Shown here: positions 54,643-63,115 of the stretch, piece by piece
How the letters are laid out: each line of letters begins with the position of its first letter
Numbering within the stretch: the stretch's first letter is position 1
From: JAFGXF01 sp963732595
GTDB lineage: Bacteria; Chloroflexota; Anaerolineae; Anaerolineales; Anaerolineaceae
Direction: 5' to 3'
Length of the DNA stretch: 64,000 nucleotides
NCBI GenBank assembly: GCA_963732595.1
Contig: CAVSZZ010000002.1
Coordinates: 2,356,001 to 2,420,000 of the forward strand
Made by a program: the position numbers and the translations under genes
Notes under the pieces: model-generated
Database searches by the model: none
The model's input: only the letters and a program-made list of their open reading frames with translations
Told to the model about the DNA's origin: nothing

Positions 54643-55791
54643 TTACAATCGGCCGAGATTAAAAGTGGTGAGCTCATCCCAGGCATAACGCAGGGGAGCC
54701 CACCACTTTTCGCGTCCGATGCAACGGAAGTAGGGCGGTTTAACCGCCAGGATGACATCACCGATGCGATAACGCGGCAGGACCGGCGTGGAGGCGATCA
54801 AACTCCCCAGTTCGCCAGGTCTCATTTCGTGCAGCATTTTAATTCCAGTGCGGGTGGCTACTTCAAGGAAAAAGATATCATAATTGGGGACCCAGGCTCG
54901 TTTTTCGTCCATCTGTTGACCGAACATCCCCTCTGTGGCCCCATAGATCTCCCGGATCCTTGGATTGCCATACATGGCTTTGAGCGCGGGTTCAAGACGG
55001 GTATTGATACCTGGAACGGATCCGAGGGTCATGATCTGGGTTTTCCACAGATCTTTTGGATACTTTCCATGGCGCTTTTTAAGAAATCTGGCGAAATCAA
55101 GCGCGGTGGGTGCGACACCACCCACCAGTGAGACATTGAGCCCCTTGCATTTTTCATAGGCCAGTTCGAAGCGCGCTTCCCAATCTTTGAGGGTCCTGCC
55201 ACCACCCAGGGCATCAATTTCCTCTTGTGCGGGAACGGATCGGATGGGTGTGAAGGAGGATACATACTTGGTGTAGATCCCGGAGCTGTAACCATAGGTG
55301 ATCTCGCGCTCACCCATCTTGATGGTGCCCACATCTGAAGGAAAATTGAGGTTGAGATTGACCCCGTCAAACAGATCGAGCCTGCCGGTTGAAGTGACGT
55401 AGTTGAGCATGGCACGTCCGGCGCTGACCCGAAAACCGAGATCCGTGGGCGTCATCGGGATGAATTTCATTTCACCCTTGGTCGTTCCCCGCGTGATCGC
55501 CCAACCGACCGGTTCTTCGTTGACAAGCGCCTGATAATCACCTGACATCACCTGGTCGATCAGCGGTTTGTAATCCGCATGGGTGCATACGGGAAAAGCC
55601 TGGCGATAATCAGCAATGGTTTTTATCTGATCTGCCCGGTGTTCCCTGCCGTAATTTGTTTCTGAATAGATGGATAACAGGAATTTCAACACATCTGCCT
55701 GCGTCTCTGCAGGGTTTTGGAGCGATGCATGCCAGGGCGACAAATAACCCTGCAGGTTTTCGACTGTAATGGGGGGTGTGGTTGTTGTCAT
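54643..55791 (-). CDS. GH3 auxin-responsive promoter family acyl-adenylating enzyme
   Basis: Intact 382-residue member of the adenylate-forming GH3 family. Motifs: GWAITRGTTKGEMKFIPMT (nucleotide loop), GREITYGYSSGIYTKY, EIYGATEGMFGQQMDE and RYRIGDVILAV. Plant members join amino acids to jasmonate or auxin; bacterial ones are mostly of unknown substrate. GGAG precedes the start. It sits between the SufR region and the sufC operon, pointing away from sufC. Confidence 0.8.
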   Translation of the reverse strand: MTTTTPPITVENLQGYLSPWHASLQNPAETQADVLKFLLSIYSETNYGREHRADQIKTIADYRQAFPVCTHADYKPLIDQVMSGDYQALVNEEPVGWAITRGTTKGEMKFIPMTPTDLGFRVSAGRAMLNYVTSTGRLDLFDGVNLNLNFPSDVGTIKMGEREITYGYSSGIYTKYVSSFTPIRSVPAQEEIDALGGGRTLKDWEARFELAYEKCKGLNVSLVGGVAPTALDFARFLKKRHGKYPKDLWKTQIMTLGSVPGINTRLEPALKAMYGNPRIREIYGATEGMFGQQMDEKRAWVPNYDIFFLEVATRTGIKMLHEMRPGELGSLIASTPVLPRYRIGDVILAVKPPYFRCIGREKWWAPLRYAWDELTTFNLGRL

Positions 55792-55891
55792 GGGACTCCG
55801 AGGATTGATGCCATTGTATATGGAGGTGCGGAATTAAGCAACCGGGATGTGTATTCGGCTGGCTGAATAATGTAGAATAAAATAGTAAATA

Positions 55892-55920
55892 TTGACTTTG
55901 ATTCCCGCCCATGCTATAAT
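55892..55920 (+). promoter_or_regulatory. suf operon promoter
   Basis: TTGACT (55892-55897), exactly 17 bases, TATAAT (55915-55920) with a TGC extension; a leader of about 65 bases precedes sufC. No copy of the sufR palindrome is visible here. Confidence 0.75.
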
Positions 55921-55990
55921 GGGTGACAAGTCTCTTAAAGTAGAAATATATCATAAAAATAATAAATAAGTGCTCAATTTGGAGCAAAAC

Positions 55991-56764
55991 ATGACCAAGC
56001 TGGAAATAAAAGACCTACACGTAACGATCGAGGGGAAGGAAATTCTCAAAGGGCTTGACCTGGTCATAAACTCAGGTGAAGTGCATGCCATCATGGGTCC
56101 GAATGGTACGGGTAAATCAACCCTGGCCTATACTTTGATGGGGCATCCTGCCTATGAAGTGACCAGTGGCAAGATCTTGTTCAATGGGAAGGATATTCTC
56201 GAACTGAGCACGGAAGAACGCTCCCGCAGGGGTCTCTTCCTGGCATTCCAGTATCCGGTCTCCATACCCGGGGTCACGGTGGCCAGTTTTCTCCGAATGG
56301 CTTTGAATGCCAGGCGTAAAGCCCTTGATCCTGAGGATAAGGGCATCCCGATCCTTGAATTCAGAAAATTATTGACCGAAAAAATGAATTTTCTTCAGAT
56401 GGATCCCAGTTTTGCCGGTCGGTATCTCAATGAGGGATTCTCGGGTGGTGAGAAGAAGCGTGCCGAAGTTCTGCAGATGGCGATCCTGAAACCGGAGATC
56501 GCCGTTCTGGATGAGACGGATTCCGGCCTGGATATTGATGCCTTGAAGATCGTCTCAGATGGTGTCAATGCATTGCGGGGAACTGAGATGGGTGTCCTGG
56601 TCATCACCCATTACCAGAGGATATTGAATTACATCAAACCGCAATTCGTCCATATCATGATCGATGGACGGATCGTGGAAAGTGGCAATGCCGATCTGGC
56701 CTTACACCTGGAAGAGCAGGGGTACGACTGGGTTCGTGAAAAATACGATCTAAACGGTTCCTGA
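55991..56764 (+). CDS. sufC: SufC, ATPase of the Fe-S assembly complex
   Basis: Intact 257 residues from the ATG at 55991 (GGAG ahead). Walker A is MGPNGTGKSTL, signature is GFSGGEKKRAEVLQMA, Walker B is IAVLDETDSGLD, and the switch His is in VITHYQRIL. It powers the SufBCD scaffold. First gene of the suf operon, behind a strong promoter. Confidence 0.95.
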   Translation: MTKLEIKDLHVTIEGKEILKGLDLVINSGEVHAIMGPNGTGKSTLAYTLMGHPAYEVTSGKILFNGKDILELSTEERSRRGLFLAFQYPVSIPGVTVASFLRMALNARRKALDPEDKGIPILEFRKLLTEKMNFLQMDPSFAGRYLNEGFSGGEKKRAEVLQMAILKPEIAVLDETDSGLDIDALKIVSDGVNALRGTEMGVLVITHYQRILNYIKPQFVHIMIDGRIVESGNADLALHLEEQGYDWVREKYDLNGS

Positions 56765-56788
56765 GCAACGATACATACAATATATAGA

Positions 56789-58195
56789 ATGGCAGCTAGG
56801 TCTGAATTTGTTGATCATCTTGGAGAGAATCAATACGGATTTTCTGATCCGGATGAATCGATATTTAAGAGCCGCCGGGGTTTGGATAGGGAAGTCGTCG
56901 AGCAGATTTCAAGCATGAAAGCTGAACCAGCCTGGATGTTGGAATTCAGAATGAAAGCGTTCGAACATTATCAGGCCAGACCCATGCCTGGGTGGGGCGC
57001 AGATCTTTCAGGCCTCGACCTGGATTCGATCTTTTATTACGTAAAACCGTCTGAAATGACCGAAGCTTCCTGGGATGATGTCCCGGATACGATCAAACGG
57101 ACCTTCGATAAATTGGGTGTGCCTGAAGCGGAACGTAAATTTTTGGCAGGTGTAGGCGCGCAGTATGAATCTGAAATGGTCTACCACTCGATCCAACAGC
57201 ACCTGGCGGAAAAGGGAGTGATCTTCCTGAGTATCGAAGATGGCCTGAAACAGTACCCGGAGCTGTTCAAGCAGTATTTCAATACGGTTATTCCATACAC
57301 AGACAATAAATTCGCTGCTCTGAACAGCGCTGTTTGGTCGGGTGGATCATTCGTGTATATCCCACCGGGTGTGAAGGTGGATCTCCCACTGCAGGCGTAT
57401 TTCCGCCTGAACATGGCCTCCATTGGCCAGTTCGAACGGTCGCTGATCATCGCTGATGAGGGTTCGCAGGTGCATTATGTGGAAGGTTGTACAGCCCCGA
57501 CTTACTCCAGCAACTCTTTTCACAGCGGTGTGATCGAAATCATCGTGAAAAAAGATGCCCGGGTGCGCTATACCACCATCCAAAACTGGTCAACCAATGT
57601 TTACAACCTGGTGACCCAGCGCGCACGGGTGGAGGAAAAAGGCACAATGGAATGGGTGGATGCCAACCTGGGATCCAAAGTAACCATGAAATACCCCGCC
57701 TGTCTTTTGACTGGACCGGGTGCACATGGCGAAATACTTTCAATGGCTTTTGCAGGAACTGGCCAGAACCAGGATGCCGGTGGGAAGATGATCCACCTGG
57801 CTCCCAACACCTCTTCGCGCATCACCTCAAAATCCATCAGCCGGGGTGGAGGGAGAGCCTCCTATCGCGGTTTGGTGAAGGTCGTCCATGGCGCCTCAAA
57901 CTCCAGGGTCAACGTGGTATGTGATGCCCTCTTGCTGGATCCGGCGTCACGCTCAGATACCTATCCAACCATGGATATCAATGAGTCCGATGTCACCATC
58001 GGACACGAAGCTTCTGTGTCCAAGATCGGTGATGAGCAATTGTTCTACCTCAAGAGCCGCGGACTCAATGAAGAAGAGGCGACCACCATGGTCGTCTCCG
58101 GTTTCATCGAACCCCTGGTGAAGGAATTACCGATGGAATATGCGGTTGAAATGAACCGCCTCATCCAGTTGCAGATGACCGGATCGGTGGGTTGA
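56789..58195 (+). CDS. sufB: SufB, Fe-S cluster scaffold
   Basis: Intact 468 residues. Typical phrases GSFVYIPPGVKVDLPLQAYF, SQVHYVEGCTAPTY, TMKYPACLLTGPGAHGEI and INESDVTIGHEASVSKIG. The Cys and His expected for cluster assembly lie in EGCTAP and GHEAS. Stop overlaps the sufD start by one base. Confidence 0.95.
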   Translation: MAARSEFVDHLGENQYGFSDPDESIFKSRRGLDREVVEQISSMKAEPAWMLEFRMKAFEHYQARPMPGWGADLSGLDLDSIFYYVKPSEMTEASWDDVPDTIKRTFDKLGVPEAERKFLAGVGAQYESEMVYHSIQQHLAEKGVIFLSIEDGLKQYPELFKQYFNTVIPYTDNKFAALNSAVWSGGSFVYIPPGVKVDLPLQAYFRLNMASIGQFERSLIIADEGSQVHYVEGCTAPTYSSNSFHSGVIEIIVKKDARVRYTTIQNWSTNVYNLVTQRARVEEKGTMEWVDANLGSKVTMKYPACLLTGPGAHGEILSMAFAGTGQNQDAGGKMIHLAPNTSSRITSKSISRGGGRASYRGLVKVVHGASNSRVNVVCDALLLDPASRSDTYPTMDINESDVTIGHEASVSKIGDEQLFYLKSRGLNEEEATTMVVSGFIEPLVKELPMEYAVEMNRLIQLQMTGSVG

Positions 58196-59466
58196 TGACC
58201 ATGATCAGCAATGTGCCTCAAACCGGTCAGACCAGAGATATCGAAGAGAAACTGCGCGCCGTTTTTACACATGGGCATGTGCCTGTCACCGGTCAAGAGC
58301 TGATCGATTCGATTCGCATGGAAGCCTGGAAGACATTCTCCGGGCAAGCGGTTCCTGGTCGAAAGGTGGATGATTGGAAACGGGTGGATATGACTCAGGT
58401 CCCGTGGCAAAATTTTGGAACCTACCTGGAGCACGAAGTAAATCAACAACCTGTCTGGCAGATCGATGACATTCAATCCTTGACAGATCAAGGGGTGGTT
58501 AGCGGATCCTTCCAGGATGCCTTGAGCGATCACCCGGAGATCATCGAAAAAGGATTGATCGATCCCGGAAGGGATATCTTTGCAGCCATGCCGGTGGCTT
58601 TTGCCACAGACGGCTTTTTCATCAGGATCCCGGCGGGATTGAAGTTAAAAAATCCGGTTCGGATTAGAGCTAAAAGCGACCAGATGCAGGCACGCTTGTC
58701 TAACCACATGATCTGGCTGGAACCTGATGCGGAGGCTTGCATCCTCCTGGTGGATATGCAACCCCAAAATGATTCCTCCGGACCTGGTATCAGCATTGGA
58801 AACCTTGGTATTAATTTGGATGAGGGTTCAAAACTGACACTTGTGGAAATATCCTCAGGATCGGATCAGACCTGGAAGATCTCTCACGAAAAGGCCCATC
58901 TCGGAACCAATAGTCAGTTGGACTGGCTGGCTTGTGCCATGGATGGCTTGTTCAATAAACAATTCATTCAGGCGGACCTGGCAGGGCAAGGAAGCACGGT
59001 CCGGATGAACGGTTTGTATCTGCCTTCAGGTCACCAACAGGTAGAGTTCAACACACGCCAGAACCATTTTGCAGCGAATACCAAAAGCGATCTGCTTTAT
59101 AAAGGCGTTCTTTTGGATGATAGTCGCAGCCTGTTCAGTGGCATGATCCATGTCGCGCCCGGCGCCGTAAAAACAGACGGTTACCAGGCTAATCGAAACC
59201 TGATCCTCGGTGTGAATGCCCATGCAGATACCTTGCCGGGCCTGGAGATCCTGGCCGATGACGTTCGCTGTACGCACGGCGCGACCGTGGGCAGGATCGA
59301 CCCAACCGAGCAGTTCTACCTGCAAAGCCGGGGACTCGACCGGAACGATGCACAAAAACTGATTGTCCAGGGATTTCTGGATCCGGTTGTGCAGATGATA
59401 CCGGATGAAACTGACAGAACGATCCTTGAGAATATTATCGAGCGAAAATTATCGGCGCATGAATAA
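58195..59466 (+). CDS. sufD: SufD, Fe-S assembly subunit
   Basis: Intact 423 residues from the ATG at 58195, which overlaps the sufB stop. Beta-helix core with IRIPAGLKLKNPVRI, then GLYLPSGHQQVEFNTRQNHF, LLDDSRSLFSGMIHVAPGA and ADDVRCTHGATVGRIDPTEQ, the standard SufD C-terminal region. Forms SufBC2D with its neighbours. Confidence 0.93.
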   Translation: MTMISNVPQTGQTRDIEEKLRAVFTHGHVPVTGQELIDSIRMEAWKTFSGQAVPGRKVDDWKRVDMTQVPWQNFGTYLEHEVNQQPVWQIDDIQSLTDQGVVSGSFQDALSDHPEIIEKGLIDPGRDIFAAMPVAFATDGFFIRIPAGLKLKNPVRIRAKSDQMQARLSNHMIWLEPDAEACILLVDMQPQNDSSGPGISIGNLGINLDEGSKLTLVEISSGSDQTWKISHEKAHLGTNSQLDWLACAMDGLFNKQFIQADLAGQGSTVRMNGLYLPSGHQQVEFNTRQNHFAANTKSDLLYKGVLLDDSRSLFSGMIHVAPGAVKTDGYQANRNLILGVNAHADTLPGLEILADDVRCTHGATVGRIDPTEQFYLQSRGLDRNDAQKLIVQGFLDPVVQMIPDETDRTILENIIERKLSAHE

Positions 59467-59587
59467 TCATGCTTGTACTTTATAAAAGCAATGCTAAAAT
59501 GAAAGGTGAATTTATTCATTGACCACAACGAAAAAGAAAACCAAGGTAATTGTTGAAACTGTCTCCGAATTGAAAAGGGAGAAGAAA

Positions 59588-59881
59588 ATGACCGACTATG
59601 CCTATATGAAGGCTCCGGCTGACGACCATGATTTTGATGTTGGTGATGTCGTCGAAGTTTTCTGCGACCACGAAAAGGGCGGTTCGCGCATCCGGGGATG
59701 GATGAAGGGGATCGTTGTCCAGGTTGATTCAAAGATGGTGGCGGTCCAGTTCAGAACCAACGTCTATCTGACCGACGGCTGGATGGTGCCGGATCATATT
59801 CTGTGGTATCCGCAGAATTCAGCGCATATCCGCGTGCCAATAAAGCGCACATCGAAATCGAGTGAAAAGATCGACTATTGA
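59588..59881 (+). CDS. 97-residue protein of unknown function inside the suf operon
   Basis: Start at 59588 chosen for the GGGAGAAG ahead of it; a TTG at 59519 gives 120 residues. The sequence is compact and beta-rich (FDVGDVVEVFCDHEKGGSRI, MKGIVVQVDSKMVAVQF, TNVYLTDGWMVPDHILWYP), like a small SH3-type barrel. No family recognised. Located between sufD and sufS, with sufS starting 11 bases later, so probably co-transcribed; its role in cluster assembly is unknown. Confidence 0.7.
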   Translation: MTDYAYMKAPADDHDFDVGDVVEVFCDHEKGGSRIRGWMKGIVVQVDSKMVAVQFRTNVYLTDGWMVPDHILWYPQNSAHIRVPIKRTSKSSEKIDY

Positions 59882-59891
59882 TCCGGCTTTA

Positions 59892-61127
59892 ATGACCCAA
59901 ATGGACTTATCCGCAATTCAAAAGGAGTTTCCGATTCTTGATCGGCAGCTATCCGGTGGGCATCGCCTGATCTACCTGGATTCGGCTGCGACCTCACAAA
60001 AGCCAGCCAGCGTACTGACCGCCATGGATGGGTACTACCGGTGGATGAACGCGAATATTCACCGCGGTGTTCACACGTTAGCCGAGGAGGCTACAGAGGC
60101 ATACGAATCAGCGCGTTTGCGCATAGGCAGCTTTGTGGGGATCAAGAACTCCCGCGAGATCGTTTTCACCCGAAATACAACGGAATCCATCAATCTGGTG
60201 GCAAAAACCTGGGGTCATGCGGAACTTCATTCAGGTGACATGATCGTTCTGACCACCATGGAGCACCACTCCAACCTGGTGCCCTGGCAGATGCTTGCAG
60301 CAGAAAGCAACCTGACCCTGGAATTCATTTCGATGACACCGGATGGCCTCCTGGATATGGATATCTACCGGCACCTTCTGGAGCGGAAACCGAAATTGGT
60401 TGCCTTCACACACATGTCCAATGTATTGGGAACCATCAATCCGGCGAAGGAGATCATCAAGCTGGCCCACCAGGCCGGGGCGATCACCCTGTTGGATGCT
60501 GCCCAATCGGTACCGCACATGCCGGTGGATTTTAAAGATCTGGACGTCGATTTCGCAGCAGTGTCAGCTCATAAGATGTGCGGCCCTACCGGCGTCGGGA
60601 TCTTATACGGGCGTGAGGAGCTCTTGTTGAAAATGCCACCATTTTTGGGTGGTGGTGACATGATCAAGAAAGTGGAGTTGCGATCCTTTAAAGCCAATGA
60701 GCTGCCTCACAAATTCGAAGCCGGCACACCTGCCATCGCTGAAGTGATCGGTTTCGGAGCGGCTGTTGATTTCCTGTCAAAAATAGGGTTGGAAACGATC
60801 GCGCATCACGAGCAGGAATTGATCCGCTACGCCCTTGACCGCCTGGTTGAGATACCCGGCGTGATGGTTCTGGGTCCTGACGCAAGCAAACGCGGCGGGG
60901 TGGCGAGCTTCACATTACAGGGAATTCACCCACATGATGTCGCCCAGATCCTGGATGGCGAGGGTATTGCCGTCCGGGCGGGGCACCACTGTGCCATGCC
61001 CTTGCATGCGATCCTGGGCATTCCGGCTTCAACCCGCGCCAGCTTTTATCTCTATAATTCAACTCGCGATATTGATGCTCTGGTTGAGGCCATCTACAAG
61101 GTCAAAAAGGTATTTCACGAAACATAA
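59892..61127 (+). CDS. sufS: SufS cysteine desulfurase
   Basis: Intact, 411 residues from the ATG at 59892 (a GTG at 59862 would overlap the previous gene). PLP enzyme that takes sulfur from cysteine. YLDSAATSQKP, MEHHSNLVPWQ, DAAQSVPHMPVDF, the PLP Lys in SAHKMCGPTGVGIL and the active Cys in RAGHHCAMPLH are all present. The stop overlaps sufU (TAATG). Confidence 0.94.
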   Translation: MTQMDLSAIQKEFPILDRQLSGGHRLIYLDSAATSQKPASVLTAMDGYYRWMNANIHRGVHTLAEEATEAYESARLRIGSFVGIKNSREIVFTRNTTESINLVAKTWGHAELHSGDMIVLTTMEHHSNLVPWQMLAAESNLTLEFISMTPDGLLDMDIYRHLLERKPKLVAFTHMSNVLGTINPAKEIIKLAHQAGAITLLDAAQSVPHMPVDFKDLDVDFAAVSAHKMCGPTGVGILYGREELLLKMPPFLGGGDMIKKVELRSFKANELPHKFEAGTPAIAEVIGFGAAVDFLSKIGLETIAHHEQELIRYALDRLVEIPGVMVLGPDASKRGGVASFTLQGIHPHDVAQILDGEGIAVRAGHHCAMPLHAILGIPASTRASFYLYNSTRDIDALVEAIYKVKKVFHET

Positions 61128-61528
61128 TGATGGATGATCTATATCGGGAACTGATCGTTGAACGCTATAAGACTCCTCTCTACAAGGGCAAGTTGGAGGA
61201 TGGCAATATCAGCTTTGAGGATGAAAATCCATTGTGTGGCGACCAGATCCGCATCGACCTCAAGGTTGACGATAGCGGAAAGATCCTGGCGGCTGCCTTC
61301 GATGGGCATGGCTGTGCCATATCGCAGGCTGCTGCTGATCTCCTGCTGGAAAGTGTCATCGGCAAGTCGGTCGAGGATGTCAAAAGCTTGACCAAACAGG
61401 ACATCCTGGACCTTTTAGGCATCGAATTGGGTCCCGTACGGTTGAAATGTGCTCTTTTATCGTTAAAAGTCATTAAAGCTGGAGTTTATGGCTTGACAGA
61501 AGCTGACGACAGCCTGGTTGAAGGTTGA
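61127..61528 (+). CDS. sufU: SufU sulfur-transfer/scaffold protein
   Basis: Intact 133 residues. NifU-N type fold with the three zinc/sulfur Cys in ENPLCGDQI, GHGCAISQAAADLL and RLKCALLSLKVI. Accepts sulfur from SufS. Last gene of the operon; a strong terminator follows. Confidence 0.93.
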   Translation: MMDDLYRELIVERYKTPLYKGKLEDGNISFEDENPLCGDQIRIDLKVDDSGKILAAAFDGHGCAISQAAADLLLESVIGKSVEDVKSLTKQDILDLLGIELGPVRLKCALLSLKVIKAGVYGLTEADDSLVEG

Positions 61529-61557
61529 CCTTCAATCGACTATACCCTGTTACAACG

Positions 61558-61585
61558 AAAAAACCTGAGGGATCCCTCAGGTTTT
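61558..61585 (+). terminator. Terminator of the suf operon
   Basis: 12-bp stem AAAAACCTGAGG / CCTCAGGTTTTT with a GATC loop and T run; symmetrical, so it can also stop the convergent PIG-L gene. Confidence 0.9.
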
Positions 61586-61592
61586 TGGTTTG

Positions 61593-62243
61593 TCACTTGG
61601 GACAATCGAATTCTCCCACGATACGCAGGATATCAAAGCCCTCGGCAAAGGGCCTCTCGGCCAGGGCGCCATGGCGGATCAGGGTGGCGCGGGTCACATC
61701 CGGCGAGAAGTAATACTTATCCTGGTAGGTTTGATACTGCGCCAGGGCCTCGGATTTCTTCCTGACATCCGCTTCGCTGACCTCCACCAGAAAGGACGGG
61801 AAGAAACCATAACTCGAGCGGATGACATCGAAACCCAGGACGGTTCTCCCCCTGAATGCCCGCAGGGCTTCATCGGTGACGGTGGCATGGTCCTGGTGAA
61901 TGTCTGACCGGGTGTGAACGAAGACGATCTCGGGGTGATGCTCGCGATTCAATTCGATCAGGTACTCCAGGATCTCCTGGCGGTAGTGGGGAAAACGGCG
62001 GGTTTCGAAGGTGCCGACGATCACATTCGCCTTGGGTACGCCCAGGACAGCCATGCTGCGCTGGTGTTCCTCCACGACGTTCTTCAGAGCGGGATTCTTC
62101 TGGTTATCCGACAATGTGACGCATAATAACTCACTCTTGCCGGCAATGTGGGCGATCAAGGCGCCGCAGCCCAGCTCGATATCGTCCGGATGGGCGCCGA
62201 TAAAGCATACTTTCCTGCCGAAAAAGGTCATATCGTGATTCAT
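61593..62243 (-). CDS. PIG-L/LmbE family deacetylase (second copy)
   Basis: Intact, 216 residues from the ATG at 62243, which has AAGGTG ahead; GTG at 62249 is an alternative. Metal motif FIGAHPDDIELGCGALI, and second His in RSDIHQDHATVTDEAL. Substrate probably an N-acetyl group on a sugar or lipid-linked sugar. It starts eight bases after the methyltransferase stop, so the two are likely a pair. Confidence 0.85.
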   Translation of the reverse strand: MNHDMTFFGRKVCFIGAHPDDIELGCGALIAHIAGKSELLCVTLSDNQKNPALKNVVEEHQRSMAVLGVPKANVIVGTFETRRFPHYRQEILEYLIELNREHHPEIVFVHTRSDIHQDHATVTDEALRAFRGRTVLGFDVIRSSYGFFPSFLVEVSEADVRKKSEALAQYQTYQDKYYFSPDVTRATLIRHGALAERPFAEGFDILRIVGEFDCPK

Positions 62244-62250
62244 AATCACC

Positions 62251-63054
62251 TTATTTAGTCGCTACGAAGCCACCCACCACCTTGGTCATGACCAGCTTGC
62301 CATCGCGCGCCAGGCGGTTTTCAGCGGCTTTTTGGATCGCTTCCATGATCTTTTCGAAGTCGTCCTTTCCCTGGAAGAAGGAGGACCACAGTTTGCGATC
62401 CTCGGATAGCGAAGCACGCGTGTAATCCAGGAAGGGTTGGACGGCTGTGAAGGTCAGGGGATTCTCAAATATCGACACTTCCACCTTCGAGAAGGTGGCT
62501 TTCATGGCGTCCAGGATCTGGCTGCCGTAACGCGAACTGCCCGGCATGGGCGGGATGGGTTTGTTATCGGTGGCTTCACGGATGACGTCATAGAACAATT
62601 TCTTGTTCTCCGGCATCGGTCCAGAGGTGAAAAGGCGGCCGCCGGGTTTCAAGACGCGGTGCATCTCCCTGATCGTAAAGGGAATATCTTCTGCATAATA
62701 AATGGCGAAACAGCAGGATTCCAGATCGAAGCCGTTGTCAGGAAAGTCAAAGGAATGGTTGAAATTCAAATTAACGAAGTTGATATGGGTGCTGCGTTTT
62801 TTATTTTCAAGCCTGGCCTGTGCCAGAAGTTCATCGGAGACATCGCCACCGGTGATCTTCGCATCCCCGGAGAGGGCGTCATGATATTTGAAGCATTGTT
62901 TCCCTGCGCCACACCCGACATCCAGAATCTTCGAACCTTTCTGGATCTTCAACAGATCCAGCATCCACTGGTCGATATCCCTGCCTCCGTATTGGTTGTG
63001 GATGTCGATCCTTTTCAGGAGGTCGCTGGTCGTCTCTTTGTATTCGATTTTCAT
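62251..63054 (-). CDS. SAM-dependent methyltransferase, class I
   Basis: Intact 267 residues. SAM-binding motif ILDVGCGAGKQCFKY, acidic motif GGDVSDELLAQA, and the post-motif MHRVLKPGGRLFTSG. Substrate unknown. Paired with the PIG-L gene, suggesting modification of one small molecule or glycan. Confidence 0.82.
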   Translation of the reverse strand: MKIEYKETTSDLLKRIDIHNQYGGRDIDQWMLDLLKIQKGSKILDVGCGAGKQCFKYHDALSGDAKITGGDVSDELLAQARLENKKRSTHINFVNLNFNHSFDFPDNGFDLESCCFAIYYAEDIPFTIREMHRVLKPGGRLFTSGPMPENKKLFYDVIREATDNKPIPPMPGSSRYGSQILDAMKATFSKVEVSIFENPLTFTAVQPFLDYTRASLSEDRKLWSSFFQGKDDFEKIMEAIQKAAENRLARDGKLVMTKVVGGFVATK

Positions 63055-63115
63055 TAATGATCCTCAAGTTGTAAAAGTTTGAATGGAAAAACAGACTGAT
63101 TTTACCTTAATTCGG

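Noticed and set aside
45059..62243. Two PIG-L genes as one pathway
   Set aside because: They are 16 kb apart in different operons and differ strongly in sequence, so no joint role can be supported.
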